A stretch of 64,000 bases of DNA, from positions 12,090,001 to 12,154,000 of the forward strand of contig NC_091048.1 of assembly GCF_963966145.1 (NCBI RefSeq), in the 5' to 3' direction. Origin of the DNA: Tenebrio molitor (lineage: Eukaryota; Arthropoda; Insecta; Coleoptera; Tenebrionidae). Made by a program: the position numbers and the translations under genes. Positions 44,340 through 54,758 of the stretch are shown one piece after another. The notes under the pieces were generated by a model that saw only the letters and a program-made list of their open reading frames with translations, was not told the DNA's origin and ran no database searches. How positions within the stretch are numbered: the stretch's first letter is position 1; each line of letters opens with the position of its first letter.

Positions 44340-45329
44340 GCTAGCAGGCAAGAAACCCGACAAGTTCAGCAAAAACGAATTTAAAAATAGATAAGGTTGC
44401 TGTGATAGCAAAAAATGCTATCAGCAGCAACAAGGAAGATAACAATCTGCCAAGAGCCGCTAATGTTTCCACTCCCAACAAATTAGATAACAGTGAAAAA
44501 TATTTTAATGAGAAAGTACTTATCTTTGCAGTAAGCAGGATGCAAATTTCACAAAAAAAGACCAGCAATTTACCAGGGAAAATGTCAATAAATCACGGAT
44601 CAGCACACCACGGCACGGCACCATCGAACGGTTCGAACGATATATAGCAACGATATAGAGCTGAGTTAGCAAAGATACGAAAAATCTGACACTGTCAAAG
44701 TCATAGCCGCCCCTTATCTAAGTAATTGTTGATTGCACCGTATGAGCAAACTTGTAGCTGCTACGAGTAATAATAATTAATAAACAATTAATTACAAATT
44801 TGTGTCTTGGTCGGCCATCACTGATTTTTTGACTTTTACTTTTGCGGTTGCGTACCGAATGCGACAGGCCAATTTATAAAATGGTCTGTCGTCGACTATG
44901 ACACGTCAACGTCAGCGGTACCGTCAACGTTTGCGTCATACGTACGGACGTCAATCTATAAATCGAGCTTTAATCTCTACAGGCCGCTATGTTAAAATCG
45001 TGACGTCACAGTAAGAGTCTTACCTGTTTCAAACAGTTTCGTCGATTTTTCTAAAAAAAGTATTGTTCTCGTATTTATAGTCGTCTTGTGTGTTCGTTGT
45101 TTCATTAGTTTATATTTTTTGTTGTTTGGACAGTCATTAGTTTAGGGTTTGTTGTGTTCGTGTTATTATAAAATAGTTTTCAAATATTCTAGGTTAGGTC
45201 GTTAATTTTTTAAAAGTACTTTTTTTTCGTGTTTTAGCACATTTTTGAAGCAAAATAGTAAGCGATGACAATAATGATGTTTGCTTAATGTATTTTTTTA
45301 AATAAACGCCGTTTTTTAATTATTAGAAA

Positions 45330-47162
45330 ATGCCCAATAAATGTTGTGTGCCTAACTGCAAGTCCAACCTGAACAATGGTCCCTACATCCCAATATTTTC
45401 GTTTCCCAGACAAAATGATCGCCTCTCCCTATGGCGAAAGAAAATCCCAAGAGCCAACTTAAAAGTGACTAAAACCACACGGGTGTGTGTCGAACATTTT
45501 AGAGAAGATTTTGTTATAAGAAACCATGAAGTAACAAACAAAGACGGTAAAGATCCTTTACTTTTTCCCATATACTCTATCCTATCCCTATCCCCCAATT
45601 AATATTTTACAGGTGTAAAATTGTGTGTACCCCGAGAGAAATTAATGCTTACGACTGACGCGTATCCTTCTGTCTTCCCGAATCTTCCTTCATACCTGTC
45701 CGAAGCTCCCTTGATTAAACGAAAAGATCCAAGTTCTCGTTCTAATAATGACGAAAACGAAAACCCCCTGACGCAAGATAAAATTTATAATTTAGAAGAC
45801 ATTTTGCTCAAGATTGAAGCTGGTTAAATATGTCTATTGGGTCACAAAAAAAAAAGAAAATTCCATTTATTTTTTGAAAATCGATTTAACGGATTTCCCA
45901 AAACTGAAAACTGTAATTTTAGATGCGAAATTGTCAGTCAGAATAATTTTTAACGAAGTAGAAATAGATTTACAAAAATATGAGCATTTTTTTGGGAGCT
46001 CAACACTTGTGTGATTGTTGTTGTAGTAAACTAGAAATTTTGTTAAACGCGGTTGACAACCTTACTGATGCCCAAGTCACATTTTTAGAACTGCTCAATA
46101 AGGTTTCAAAAACATTAAATACAATTAATTAACAAGATTTAGAAGAAAATACAGCTACAAAAATGAAATTTTTGGTTGAGCAAGTTAATCTTCTCAAATC
46201 TAAAAAACATCTGTATCCGCCAGATTTTTTACTATCCTCCTGCACTTTTTCATATACGTTTCCGGCAGCATACAAATTTTTAAGAGAGCAAAATATAATA
46301 ACTTTGCCCAACCCCACGTATCTTAAAACATTTAACATAAACAATTTAGGTATAGGCGTCAATGACACTTTAAAAATGTATTTAACGAAAAAAGCAGAAC
46401 ACCTTAACACACGCGAGCGGTTTATATCACTTTATTTAGACGAAATTTATGTTAAACCAAAAATTACTTACACATCTGGTCAAATTGTGGGATTAGCAGA
46501 TAATACAAACAATTTAGAAGCTGCCACAACTATTCAGGCTTTTATGTTTAAGTCCATTTTGAGTAAAAATAAGGACATAGTTGGTTTATTTCCTGTAAAA
46601 AAATTCGATTCAGTTTTTTTACACCGGGCTACCATGAAGGTTTTAGAATTACTTCACGATTGTGGTTATGAAGTTAGTCTCAATTACTTCGGACAATAAT
46701 AAAGTTAATGTTAAATTATTCAAAAACGTATGCGATGGAAATATTGCATCACATATTTCGAATCCATTTCATCCTGACAAGAATATTTACTTACTTTTTG
46801 ACACTGTACATCTACTAAAAAATATTCGAAATAATTGGTTAAATGAAAAAACCAAGTTATTCATTTTTCCCTCATTTGCAGATTGTAGTAACATAAAAAC
46901 TACTGCATTTACAAACATTACTGATTTATATGAGTCTGAAAAGTTTTTGGCAGTGAAAAAAGCTCCAGGTTTATCGTAAAAGGTCTGCTATCCCAATAAT
47001 TTAGAACGCCAGAATGTCAACTTTGTATTACAAATTTTTAACGAAAAAACTATTGCCGCCATAACAAACGAAGACACAAAAGAGTTTCTAACTATTATCA
47101 ATAAGTGGTGGAGAGTCGTTAATGTCAAACATCCGGATAAAGGCAAACATTTGCGGGATATA
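45330..47162 (+). pseudogene. second P/THAP-type transposase gene, N-terminal portion
   Basis: Exon 1 from ATG 45330: MPNKCCVPNCKSNLNNGPYI ... FSFPRQNDRLSLW, CVEHFREDFVI (complete C2CH THAP finger), ending at 45546 before a 66-bp GT-AG intron (45547-45612) that keeps phase. Exon 2: VKLCVPREKLMLTTDAYPSV FPNLPSYL. Frame changes at about 45822, 46014 and 46695. RNase H part: FISLYLDEIYVKPKITYTSG (first Asp), LLFDTVHLLKNIRNNWLN. Stop near 46978, more homology to 47162, where a gypsy element interrupts the frame. Different family from the P element at 10575 (THAP9-like). Confidence 0.75.
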
Positions 47163-47419
47163 TGTTAACATCAGCACCTCTTCGCCTCGTCGCAGAGGAC
47201 TGACCGACCTTTTCCCCGTCTCAACATCTGAGGACAACTGATGGCCCAGCGCGAGCATGGATCAGAGACCGCGATACAAAAACAAAAAAGGGAAAAAAGG
47301 ATTTGCATAGAGACATTAAACAAAACAAATTATTATTAATGACAGTTTCTGTTAAAATATACGAAAATAGAAAGAGTTAATAAAAGCGAGTTCCAAAGGA
47401 AGTTTAACAGTTTTTAACA
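47163..47419 (+). repeat. 5' LTR
   Basis: 257 bp starting TGTTAACATCAGC and ending TTTTTAACA; contains AATAAA-like TTAATAAAAG near the 3' side. Followed by TCAGAAGTGGGATT, the probable primer-binding region. Confidence 0.92.
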
Positions 47420-47425
47420 TCAGAA

Positions 47426-48952
47426 GTGGGATTGTGCCCTTCGTTTAAATTAGTCTGCTTTCAGCCGACGTCATGCCGAAAGCAAAGAGAAAGTAATCCA
47501 GAAGTTCCCACTGGAAATCTAGAAGGGGACCAGACGCAACAAGTGGAAGTTGATACTGCGAAAATCCAATACGGCAGGGCCAACGCCCAGCACGTCCGCC
47601 GATGGCACTCTAACTGCTCAGGCGTCAACACTAACGCCACCAACTTCACTTACCACATGGGCATCATGTCGCCTACCTCGCGAGTTATTTCTGGACTCGG
47701 GACAGAAACTATACCCGCTATCGGCACTTGCGAAATTGTTGTTGTTTTACCGAACGTCAGCATTGATGTTTTGTTTACAGTTGTTCCGGACAATGTTATG
47801 CCTTCCAATCTAGCTGCTATTATTGGTTGGGATGTGATTAGTAGGCCAAATGTAAAAATCAAAAAAGGAACCGACGGCCTCGAACTTCATCATGACCTAT
47901 CCAACACCGGGAATGTTCTAACCATCGCGGAAACTGATGCTTTTGATGACTTAGAAGTAACAAGGTTGGCCGAACGGGACCTAGCACGACTAAAACAACT
48001 CCTGATCGAGACGCGGGAAGCAACTCCAGACCATATCACCACGGGGAAGTTGACGATCACACTGAAAGATGATATTCCGGTAGCGTACCGACCCAGACGA
48101 TTAGCCCATGCAGAAAGAACCCAAGTCAAAGAGATCGTGGCCGACCTATTGCAAAAGGGAACCATACGCGAGAGCCAGTCGACATACGCCAGTCCAATTG
48201 TCCTGGTAAGGAAGAAAAATGGCGAGGCCCGATTATGTGTGGACTATCGCGACATAAACAAAAAGACTGTAAGGGAAAGATACCCGTTACCCCTCATCCG
48301 TGATCTGCTCGACTCTCTACGCCACGCACGGTACTTCACAACACTCGATATGAAATCCGGGTTTCACCAGATGGAAATAGACGAGGGCTCAAAGCACATT
48401 ACCGCTTTCATCACCCCGGATGGCTTGTACGAGTATCATAGGATGCCTTTTGGTCTCGTCAACGCCCCAGCCGTATACCAACGAGCCATCGATAAAGCCC
48501 TCGGAAAGCTCAAGGGAACGGAAGCCCACGTCTATATGGACGACGTACTTGTACCCTCCGAATCCATAGAAGGTCTGCAACGATTAGAGAATGTATTACA
48601 CGCCTTAGCCAATGCAGGGTTTTCATTGAACTATCGTAAGTGTACGTTCCTTGCCGAAGAGACAGAATACTTAGGGGTCGTAATCAGTCATGGTTCAGTT
48701 CAACCGAGTCCTCGAAAGGTGAGTGTACTTGTACACTCGGCAGTCCCATCAGATGTGAAGGCCGTGAGGCAATTCATGCGACTCGCGAGTTACTTCCGAT
48801 GTTTTATTGAGGGATTCTCTCTGATTACGGCACCCATAACCACCTTATTGCGTAAAAATCACGTGTTTCAATGGACCGCGGAGTGTGAAAATGCCAGACA
48901 GATAATAATAAGTAAGTTAGTGTCCGAACCCGTGCTGCGGGCGGATGTTTGA
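47426..48952 (+). pseudogene. gypsy protease remnant and reverse transcriptase
   Basis: The first about 70 codons are not recognisable. LAAIIGWDVISRP (near 47810-47850) is the C-terminal part of an aspartic protease; its active-site triplet is missing in this frame. Then the reverse transcriptase: GTIRESQSTYASPIVLVRKK, EARLCVDYRDINKKT, YFTTLDMKSGFHQMEID, YEYHRMPFGLVNAPA, catalytic VYMDDVLV near 48535, and FSLNYRKCTF. It closes at 48950 by a one-base slip just before RNase H. Confidence 0.85.
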
Positions 48953-50427
48953 TCCCAAGTTACCATGTGAATTGCACACCGACGCTAGTGCTCTAGGCGT
49001 CGGGGCGGCATTGTTGCAGAAAGAACACGGGGTTGTGCGTCCGATAGCTTACTACAGCCGGCGTACTACAAACTGTGAAGCAAAATACTGCTCCTACGAT
49101 TTAGAAACGCTAGCTATCGTGGAGGCAGTGGAACACTTTCGTGCTTACTTGTACGGAATGCACTTTACCATTTTTACTGATTGTAATGCTATCCGAGCGA
49201 CGGCCCTCAAAAAGGATCTGCATCCACGTGTTGCCAGGTGGTGGGTCAAGCTACAGGACTATGACTTCACGATTGAGTATAGACCAGGAAGCAAAATGGC
49301 TCATGTTGATTACTTAAGCAGAAATCCGTTAGATAAAGTATACACCGTGCATGTTACAAAACCTGAACTCACTGCAAACGACTCCTTGCGTGATTATCAG
49401 AAAAGTGACCGCTTCTGTCAAGAAGTTCTTAATAACCCCGATGACTACAATGAATCAGATTAAAAACGATCTTGTGATGACAAAAGGACAAGACCCGAAG
49501 TGTTTCGTGCCAGTAGCCGCGCGTCTACACGCTATGTGTTTGTACCACGATAAATCCTCTCACATCGGTTGGGAGAAATGCATCGCCAAGATGCGAGAAG
49601 AGTTGTTCTGGCCACGAATGGGGCAATCTCTAAAAAAATACATCAGGAATTGTCGTCAGTGTGTCCTGGGGAAGTCCCACACCGGACGTCGAGCTGGCCT
49701 CTGGCAACGAGGTGAAAGACCATCTAGTGCTCTCGATGTTTGGCACATTGATCATGTCGGCCCGTTGGTTAAGAGTCATGGCTGCACGCAACTGTTAGTA
49801 GTGATAGATGGCTTCTCGAAGTATTGTAGTTTACGCCCCATCCGCAAAAAGAGCACAGAGGATACAATCAGGGCCTTATCGCTAGTATTCGAACAAATGG
49901 GAAAACCTAGAAGAATCATAGCCGACAGGGCAGCAGCATTCACATCGTTAACATTCCAAAATTTCCTGGCTGACCGAGAAGTGCAGCTTCATCATATCGC
50001 CACAGGTATGCCCCGGGGAAATGGACAAGTCGAGCGCCTCATGCGCACTGTTTTCAACTTATTGCGAGCCTCTTTGACCGCCGAAAATGAGAAGAATTGG
50101 GTTCACGAAATTTCCGTCATCGAAAACAACATCAACGCAAGAGTGCATGGAACCACAGGATATCCACCAAATGTTCTGCGCTTCGCTACTAACCCAAGAC
50201 TGAAAGCCACACAACAGTTCCTATCTGGTATTCCAGAAAATGACACCGTTCCTGACCCTGACAAAACGACCCTGATCGCACAACAACGTATGAGTCATAT
50301 TGCCGACGCAGCATCAAGACGCTTTAATGTAAAGCGATACAAGCCCGTTCTGTTTGCCCTTGGCGATCAAGTGGCAGTCGAAGATTCCCAGCACGCAAGT
50401 GGTGGAAAGCTGCGCGCCCGTTTGTAA
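48945..50427 (+). pseudogene. gypsy RNase H and integrase
   Basis: RNase H: CELHTDASALGVGAALLQKE, SYDLETLAIVEAVEHFRAYL, FTIFTDCNAIRA, HVDYLSRNPL. A slip near 49460 leads to the integrase: H2C2 zinc part (HDKSSHIGWEK...CRQCVLGK), core Asp residues in VWHIDHVGPL and IIADRAAAFTS (Gly changed to Ala), and the glutamate in GNGQVERLMRT. A C-terminal region follows to 50427. Frameshifts at the RT/RNase H and RNase H/integrase boundaries. Catalytic residues otherwise retained. Confidence 0.85.
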
Positions 50428-50599
50428 TTAAACAGATCCTGCCAAACGAACGCTACCTCCTAGCAAAAAAAGGACAAAAAACGACGGTCGCGGCTCATCA
50501 GCAGCTTAGGCAATGGCCGGTCGAAAACACCGAATAGCGTCGTGAGTATCACTAAATCCACGAAAAATCGTGGCAATCTCACAAGTGCGAAAATCACAC

Positions 50600-51009
50600 A
50601 ACATAAAGACTGTGGCACATCCACAGGGCGGAAGAACCGGAACATAAAGACTGTGGCACATCCACAGGGCGGGAGAACCGCAACATAAAGACTGTGGCAC
50701 ATCCACAGGGCTGGAGAACCGCAACATAAAGACTGTGGCACATCCACAGGATGGGAGAACCGCAACATAAAGACTGTGGCACATCCACAGGGCGGGAGAA
50801 CCGCAACATAAAGACTGTGGCACATCCACAGGGCGGGAGAACCCCAACATAAAGACTGTGGCACATCCACAGGGCGGGAGAACCGCAACATAAAGACTGT
50901 GGCACATCCACAGGGCGGGAGAACCGTAACATAAAGACTGTGGCACATCCACAGGGCGAGAGAACCGCAACATAAAGACTGTGGCACATCCACAGCGCGG
51001 GAGAACCGC
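50600..51009. repeat. 41-bp minisatellite, 10 copies, inside the gypsy element
   Basis: Unit AACATAAAGACTGTGGCACA TCCACAGGGCGGGAGAACCGC, starts at 50600, 50641, 50682, 50723, 50764, 50805, 50846, 50887, 50928 and 50969, with a decayed partial unit from 51010. Units differ at only a few positions. It lies between integrase and the 3' LTR. Because 41 is not a multiple of 3 and the unit lacks minus-strand stops, all three minus frames stay open; these are not likely genes. Confidence 0.92.
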
Positions 51010-51169
51010 AACAAGATAAAGACCGTGGCTATAATACCACATTAGCACGAAGTGACAATCGCGAGAACTACATGGGACTCGGGGGCAGTGAAACTAGGAG
51101 ATCACACTAAATTATTTATCCTGTTTCAGCGATAGACGGAGCGAGGCCGCCCCAAGGTCAGGATTGCCG

Positions 51170-51426
51170 TGTTAACATCAGCACCTCTTCGCCTCGTCGC
51201 AGAGGACTGACCGACCTTTTCCCCGTCTCAACATCTGAGGACAACTGATGGCCCAGCGCGAGCATGGATCAGAGACCGCGATACAAAAACAAAAAAGGGA
51301 AAAAAGGATTTGCATAGAGACATTAAACAAAACAAATTATTATTAATGACAGTTTCTGTTAAAATATACGAAAATAGAAAGAGTTAATAAAAGCGAGTTC
51401 CAAATGAAGTTTAACAGTTTTTAACA
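51170..51426 (+). repeat. 3' LTR
   Basis: Same 257 bp as the 5' LTR with one substitution (T instead of G in CCAAAKGAAG). Followed by the TATA target duplication. Confidence 0.92.
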
Positions 51427-52545
51427 TATATATGCCGATCCAATTAGAAGCTCCAACCAGATTAATTTTCAATTTTTGCAAGCTTTTGTGTCCTGGCTTC
51501 AGAGTTGGGAAGACCTGATGATTTTAGATGTTCCTAAAAGAGCACATAAATTAAGTGCTGAAACACATTTCGCATTGTCGTTTACAACAAAGAACTTAAT
51601 AGAACTGAGTGACTATTTATTAAAAGAATTAAAATTGAAACATGTGTTATTAGATCAATTTCAAACCGATGTTTTAGAAAGACGATTTGGTCAGTATAGA
51701 AAACTTAGTGGGTGTAATTACAATGTATCAGTCAAATTATTGATTCAGAGAAAAAATTAAAAGTCACCAGTTTACTACGTTTAAATTGATAGACCACTTT
51801 TGTACTTACAAATATGGATGAAATAATTAAAGAATCCAATAATGTAGAAATTAATAGTATCTTAGAAACTCTAATTTTTATTGCCGGATATGTTTCTTAC
51901 AAAGTATCCACAATCTGTAAATTTAAAAGCTGTACAAATTTGTTAATCAGCAATAAAAATCTTTCCTGGGATATTGGGTATTCCACAGATGTACTGGCCT
52001 ATATGGAAAACTTCAATCGAGGTGGATTAAAATATCCGACAGAATTTTCCACTCAGATAGCTGAACGAGCGTACAAAATTTTTACAGTTTGTACATCTAA
52101 AACATACGAGAACATGATTGTTTCTCAATGATGTTTCACGGCAAAAAGCTGTTCTCACCACTTTAATGCTCGAAATGTTGAGAAATGATGACATTAGATC
52201 AGGCGCCATGCAAATGTGGACGAAGTATTAAAATTTTATCCATGAAATGTATATCAATATGGACAAATATTCTGTTAAATAATTATTCAAAAATAAAGAC
52301 GAATAATATACAAAAACCCTGCAAGAGCAACAATAGCTATTTGTGCAATAAGTTAGGAAAAGTGATTTTTTTCTGTACGAGATGCGGGATTTTTAATCGA
52401 GACGAAGTCGAGATTAAAAACACGTCGCCAAATCTCACACTCCTCCGTGCGCACAATTTGCTTAAAAAGGGGTACAAAATTTTTCCTTCACGTATTAATA
52501 TACCGTGTTCACTCTCAAAATCGAACATAGTCAATTAATATTGTG
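51427..52545 (+). pseudogene. second P/THAP-type transposase gene, C-terminal portion
   Basis: Resumes in frame after the gypsy element: FQFLQAFVSWLQSWEDL, HFALSFTTKNLIELSDYLLK, LDQFQTDVLERRFGQYRKLS GCNYNVS. The glutamate in DVLERRFGQYR is the likely third catalytic acid of P/THAP9 transposases. Stops near 51758-51785, then IAGYVSYKVSTICKFKSC and GGLKYPTEFS. After 52130 the frame decays. The last part (52430-52503) is a dispersed repeat also found at 20663. Confidence 0.75.
52388..52415. repeat. small hairpin with CGAAG tip
   Basis: TTTTTAATCGAGACGAAGTCGAGATTAAAAA-type palindrome: stem TTTTTAATC/GATTAAAAA, inner stem GAC/GTC, loop GAA (52404-52406). Preceded at 52351 by AGTTAGGAAAAGTG, a word also at 26984 next to YR copy 4. 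Confidence 0.6.
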
Positions 52546-52619
52546 CATTCAGTTATAGATATTATGCCATTATCTCTATACATTAAAATTAAAAAATTAA
52601 TTAATAAAATTTTTTACAC

Positions 52620-52820
52620 AGTCTAGGACTGGTTTACAAATCTATGAGGGGCATGGTGACCAACTCAATAGACCGGGACCAATGGCTTAACGTGACTTCC
52701 GAATCACGAGACAGAATATAGCCTTTTTTTTTATTATTTTAAATTTCGCCCTGGGTCGGAATCGAACCCGCGACCCTCGCGTCCCTGAGCCGCAACGGAC
52801 TCCCTTAGGCTATATTCTGC
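52620..52820 (-). repeat. tRNA-derived SINE-like repeat
   Basis: On the minus strand it contains a B-box-like GGGTTCGATTCCGACCC preceded about 35-55 nt upstream by a degenerate A-box-like TAAGGGAGTCC..GCGGCTC, then an A/T-rich spacer and the conserved-looking body CGTTAAGCCATTGGTCCCGG. The tRNA-like head is bracketed by CAGAATATAGCC (about 52708) and GGCTATATTCTG (about 52807), inverted relative to each other. It cannot fold as a full cloverleaf tRNA by eye, so a SINE is the better reading. Confidence 0.5.
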
Positions 52821-52946
52821 CTAATATTAATTAATAGAAAGAAAGAAATAATATTGAAGTAATTAACAGTTCATAAGCAGTTTTTATTATAATTCTTTGA
52901 AAAATTTACAATAAGTACTCAAGAAAGATAAAATTAGAATAAATAT

Positions 52947-53236
52947 TCATATTCGTTTTGAAATACACAATACCCAACAATCCCCAAAACTCAGTCTGTT
53001 GTAAAAAGCATTTCTTACACTGGTCAACTGCCTCTCAGTAATTAACGCGCAATTTATAGCACCACCTCTACCAGTCCAATAATCTGGAAATGAATCGTTT
53101 AAAAAATTTCTAACTTCTAAGCTGAAATGCTGATTTCCTGATTTTCTCTTGCAACTTCTTCCAATGCAGTTCCTAACTTAGTTACTAATAAATCTAAATA
53201 AGTTGCTGAATTAAAATTTCCATCTAAACAAGTCTC
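52947..53236 (-). pseudogene. mariner-like transposase fragment (DD41D-type relative)
   Basis: Minus strand: ETCLDGNFNSATYLDLLVTK LGTALEEVARENQ, a frame change, HFSLEVRNFLNDSFPDYWTG RGGAIN, then RQLTSVRNAFYNRL and a stop at 52947. FLNDSFPDYWTGRGG corresponds to LNRMYPNRWIERGG of the DD41D gene at 62292. The segments carrying HDGAP and SPDLNPLD are both deleted. 53237-53399 shows nothing further. Confidence 0.6.
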
Positions 53237-53399
53237 CGCAAACTAACACAACTGTAAAAAAAAAGGCTTTTACCATAAAAATTCATTCTTCATTGGAGTA
53301 ACTATTCATTTTTCCGTAAATAATTTTGACAGTAATTTACCGAAACCCGCTGACTTAATCCTACAAATTACCAAATGCTGTCCAAATTGGAAATCATGG

Positions 53400-53608
53400 C
53401 CCGTCATATTTAAAAATTGCCAAAATTTTACCTACGAGGTTATTTGACAACGTAGAAAACTAAAAGCAATTAAAAAAAATTGTAGTTCAAAAAGTAAATG
53501 TCATTTTATTTTTTGACATGGAATTTTTTAAATATTTTTTCCGAGTTCTACATGAAGCCAGTAGCTCGTGGTTAAAATATCTGTACAACTTTCAATAACA
53601 CCCTGTAT
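53400..53608. repeat. dispersed repeat with ACACCCTGTA end (copy 2)
   Basis: Reverse complement of the repeat at 6630-6845, including CTACATGAAGCCAGTAGCTC and the terminal ACACCCTGTA. 53609-53877 has no gene. Confidence 0.6.
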
Positions 53609-53877
53609 GTACTACGTTTTTAATTAATTTTTATCACAAACTGGAGGAAAATTAACCGGTACCTCTCAACCGCTCGGCTTTTGAAAAACGTAAACAAACA
53701 ATATGGCGACGCACTTGGCTGCACACGCGCGTCGATTGTCAGTCGCAGAAAGAGTAATTGGACTACTATAATTCTACGAAAAAAAATGCTAATAATTAAA
53801 TAGGTATAGATAAAATTAGTATTTTAACTTGTTCCTTAATATGTATACATATCTACATATGTATTATTAAATATGTA

Positions 53878-54305
53878 TTACAATCAGAAAAACATTATAA
53901 AAACTTTCAGAATTGATTTTTTTTCCTTTCCCGGAGAACGTAGCTCAAATGGTACTAGATACGAAAAAAATGCACTAGACCTTTTTTGTGGAGCATGAAA
54001 TTTCCTACAAAAAAATACCCGGAAGCATATGTTTATCTGTTATAGTTTAAGAGATAGAAGTGACCTAAAAGTAAATATGATCATTTTTAGCGGAATTATT
54101 CGCGCGCTATTAGGTCTTGGAACTTGTATGTCTTAAACTATAACAGATAAACATATGCCTCCAGGGACTTTTTGTAGAAAATTTCATGCTCTACAAAAAA
54201 GGTCTAGTGCATTTTTCTCGTATCTAGTACCATTTGAGCTACGTTCTCGGGGAAAGGAAAAAATATCAATCCTGAAAGTTTTTTTTTTATGTTATTCTGA
54301 TTGTT
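53878..54305. mobile_element. foldback MITE, arms about 170 bp
   Basis: The whole 428 bp is an imperfect palindrome: TTACAATCAG...AAACTTTCAG..TTGATTTTTTTTCCTTTCCC...CTAGACC at the left against the complement ending CTGAAAG...CTGATTG at the right. A second stem in the centre pairs GACCTAA with TTAGGTC. The arms differ by scattered substitutions, so it is not recent. Non-coding. 54306-54758 to its right holds no recognisable gene. Confidence 0.75.
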
Positions 54306-54758
54306 TAAACAAATTAGGAGATCTATAAAATAACCTACAAATACCATTTTCATTGTGCTGAATCGAATTGTCCCAAAAATAAAAGTTTTTGGCAAAAACG
54401 AAGTTAATAAAAGTGAATTTTTTACAACAGCCCGACAGTCCAACACCCTGCATCGAAATTTCTCTCGTTTGGCGTACAAGATCGGACGATCGGTGCCACT
54501 ATCAACGAGCTCGTCAGATTACTTTAATGTTTAATGTATCCGTGAATTTAAATAACCGTTCCTTAACCCAAAGGTGAATGTTTTAACCATAGATGTTAAC
54601 AGAGATACAGCTAAACTAAAAAAGCTAAACTAAAAGTCATTCACTTCAATCACTTCTGCAATTCTGCATTGAAATTGAAATCATTGAATGCAACTGCCCA
54701 CTCTACCCCTCCGATGCGCGCGCCGCGTGACGCTCGAACTTGACGAAATATCGCCGAG

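Larger units (their letters stand above)
40403..44650 (-). mobile_element. jockey-like LINE B, near full length
   Basis: Minus-strand LINE with (AAT)n 3' tail (40403-40455), 3' UTR, ORF2 (40549-43005), a short gap, ORF1 (43093-44339) and a 5' UTR reaching about 44650 (the exact 5' end and a target duplication were not visible). Same family as LINE A (near-identical sequence) and the only copy here that keeps ORF1. Inserted in a Harbinger-like MITE. Confidence 0.82.
39775..44969. mobile_element. PIF/Harbinger-like MITE split by LINE B
   Basis: Left end AGCTCGATTTATAGATTGAC GTCCGTACGTA at 39775 and its complement ending at 44969, flanked by TTA (39772-39774 and 44970-44972), the 3-bp target typical of PIF/Harbinger. 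Subterminal sequence is GC-rich with repeated CGTAAACG/CGTTTACG-like words. The MITE itself is about 1 kb (39775 to about 40400 plus about 44650-44969). The rest is LINE B. Confidence 0.8.
47163..51426 (+). mobile_element. young Ty3/gypsy LTR retrotransposon lacking gag
   Basis: 4,264 bp bounded by 257-bp LTRs (47163-47419 and 51170-51426; TGTTAACATC...TTTTTAACA) that differ at one position by eye (CCAAAGGAAG against CCAAATGAAG). Flanked by TATA on both sides (47159-47162, 51427-51430). It interrupts the second THAP-type gene, whose reading frame closes across the empty site. Internal order: shortened protease, reverse transcriptase, RNase H, integrase, 41-bp minisatellite. No capsid or nucleocapsid sequence is present. 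Confidence 0.92.

Noticed and set aside
47550..47813. Alternative frame with LDSG that might be the protease active site
   Set aside because: The surrounding residues do not match a retropepsin, and the recognised protease end (IIGWDVI) is in the other frame; likely coincidence.
50600..51009. CRISPR-like array
   Set aside because: Units follow head to tail without unique spacers, the context is an insect retrotransposon, and no cas genes exist.
50460..51048. Minus-strand proteins of 130-185 residues rich in MCHSLYV/CGCATVF
   Set aside because: They are translations of the 41-bp minisatellite in three frames; open only because the unit lacks stops.
52735..52805. Functional tRNA gene
   Set aside because: A B-box is present, but no acceptable acceptor or anticodon stem can be folded by eye and SINE body sequence follows.
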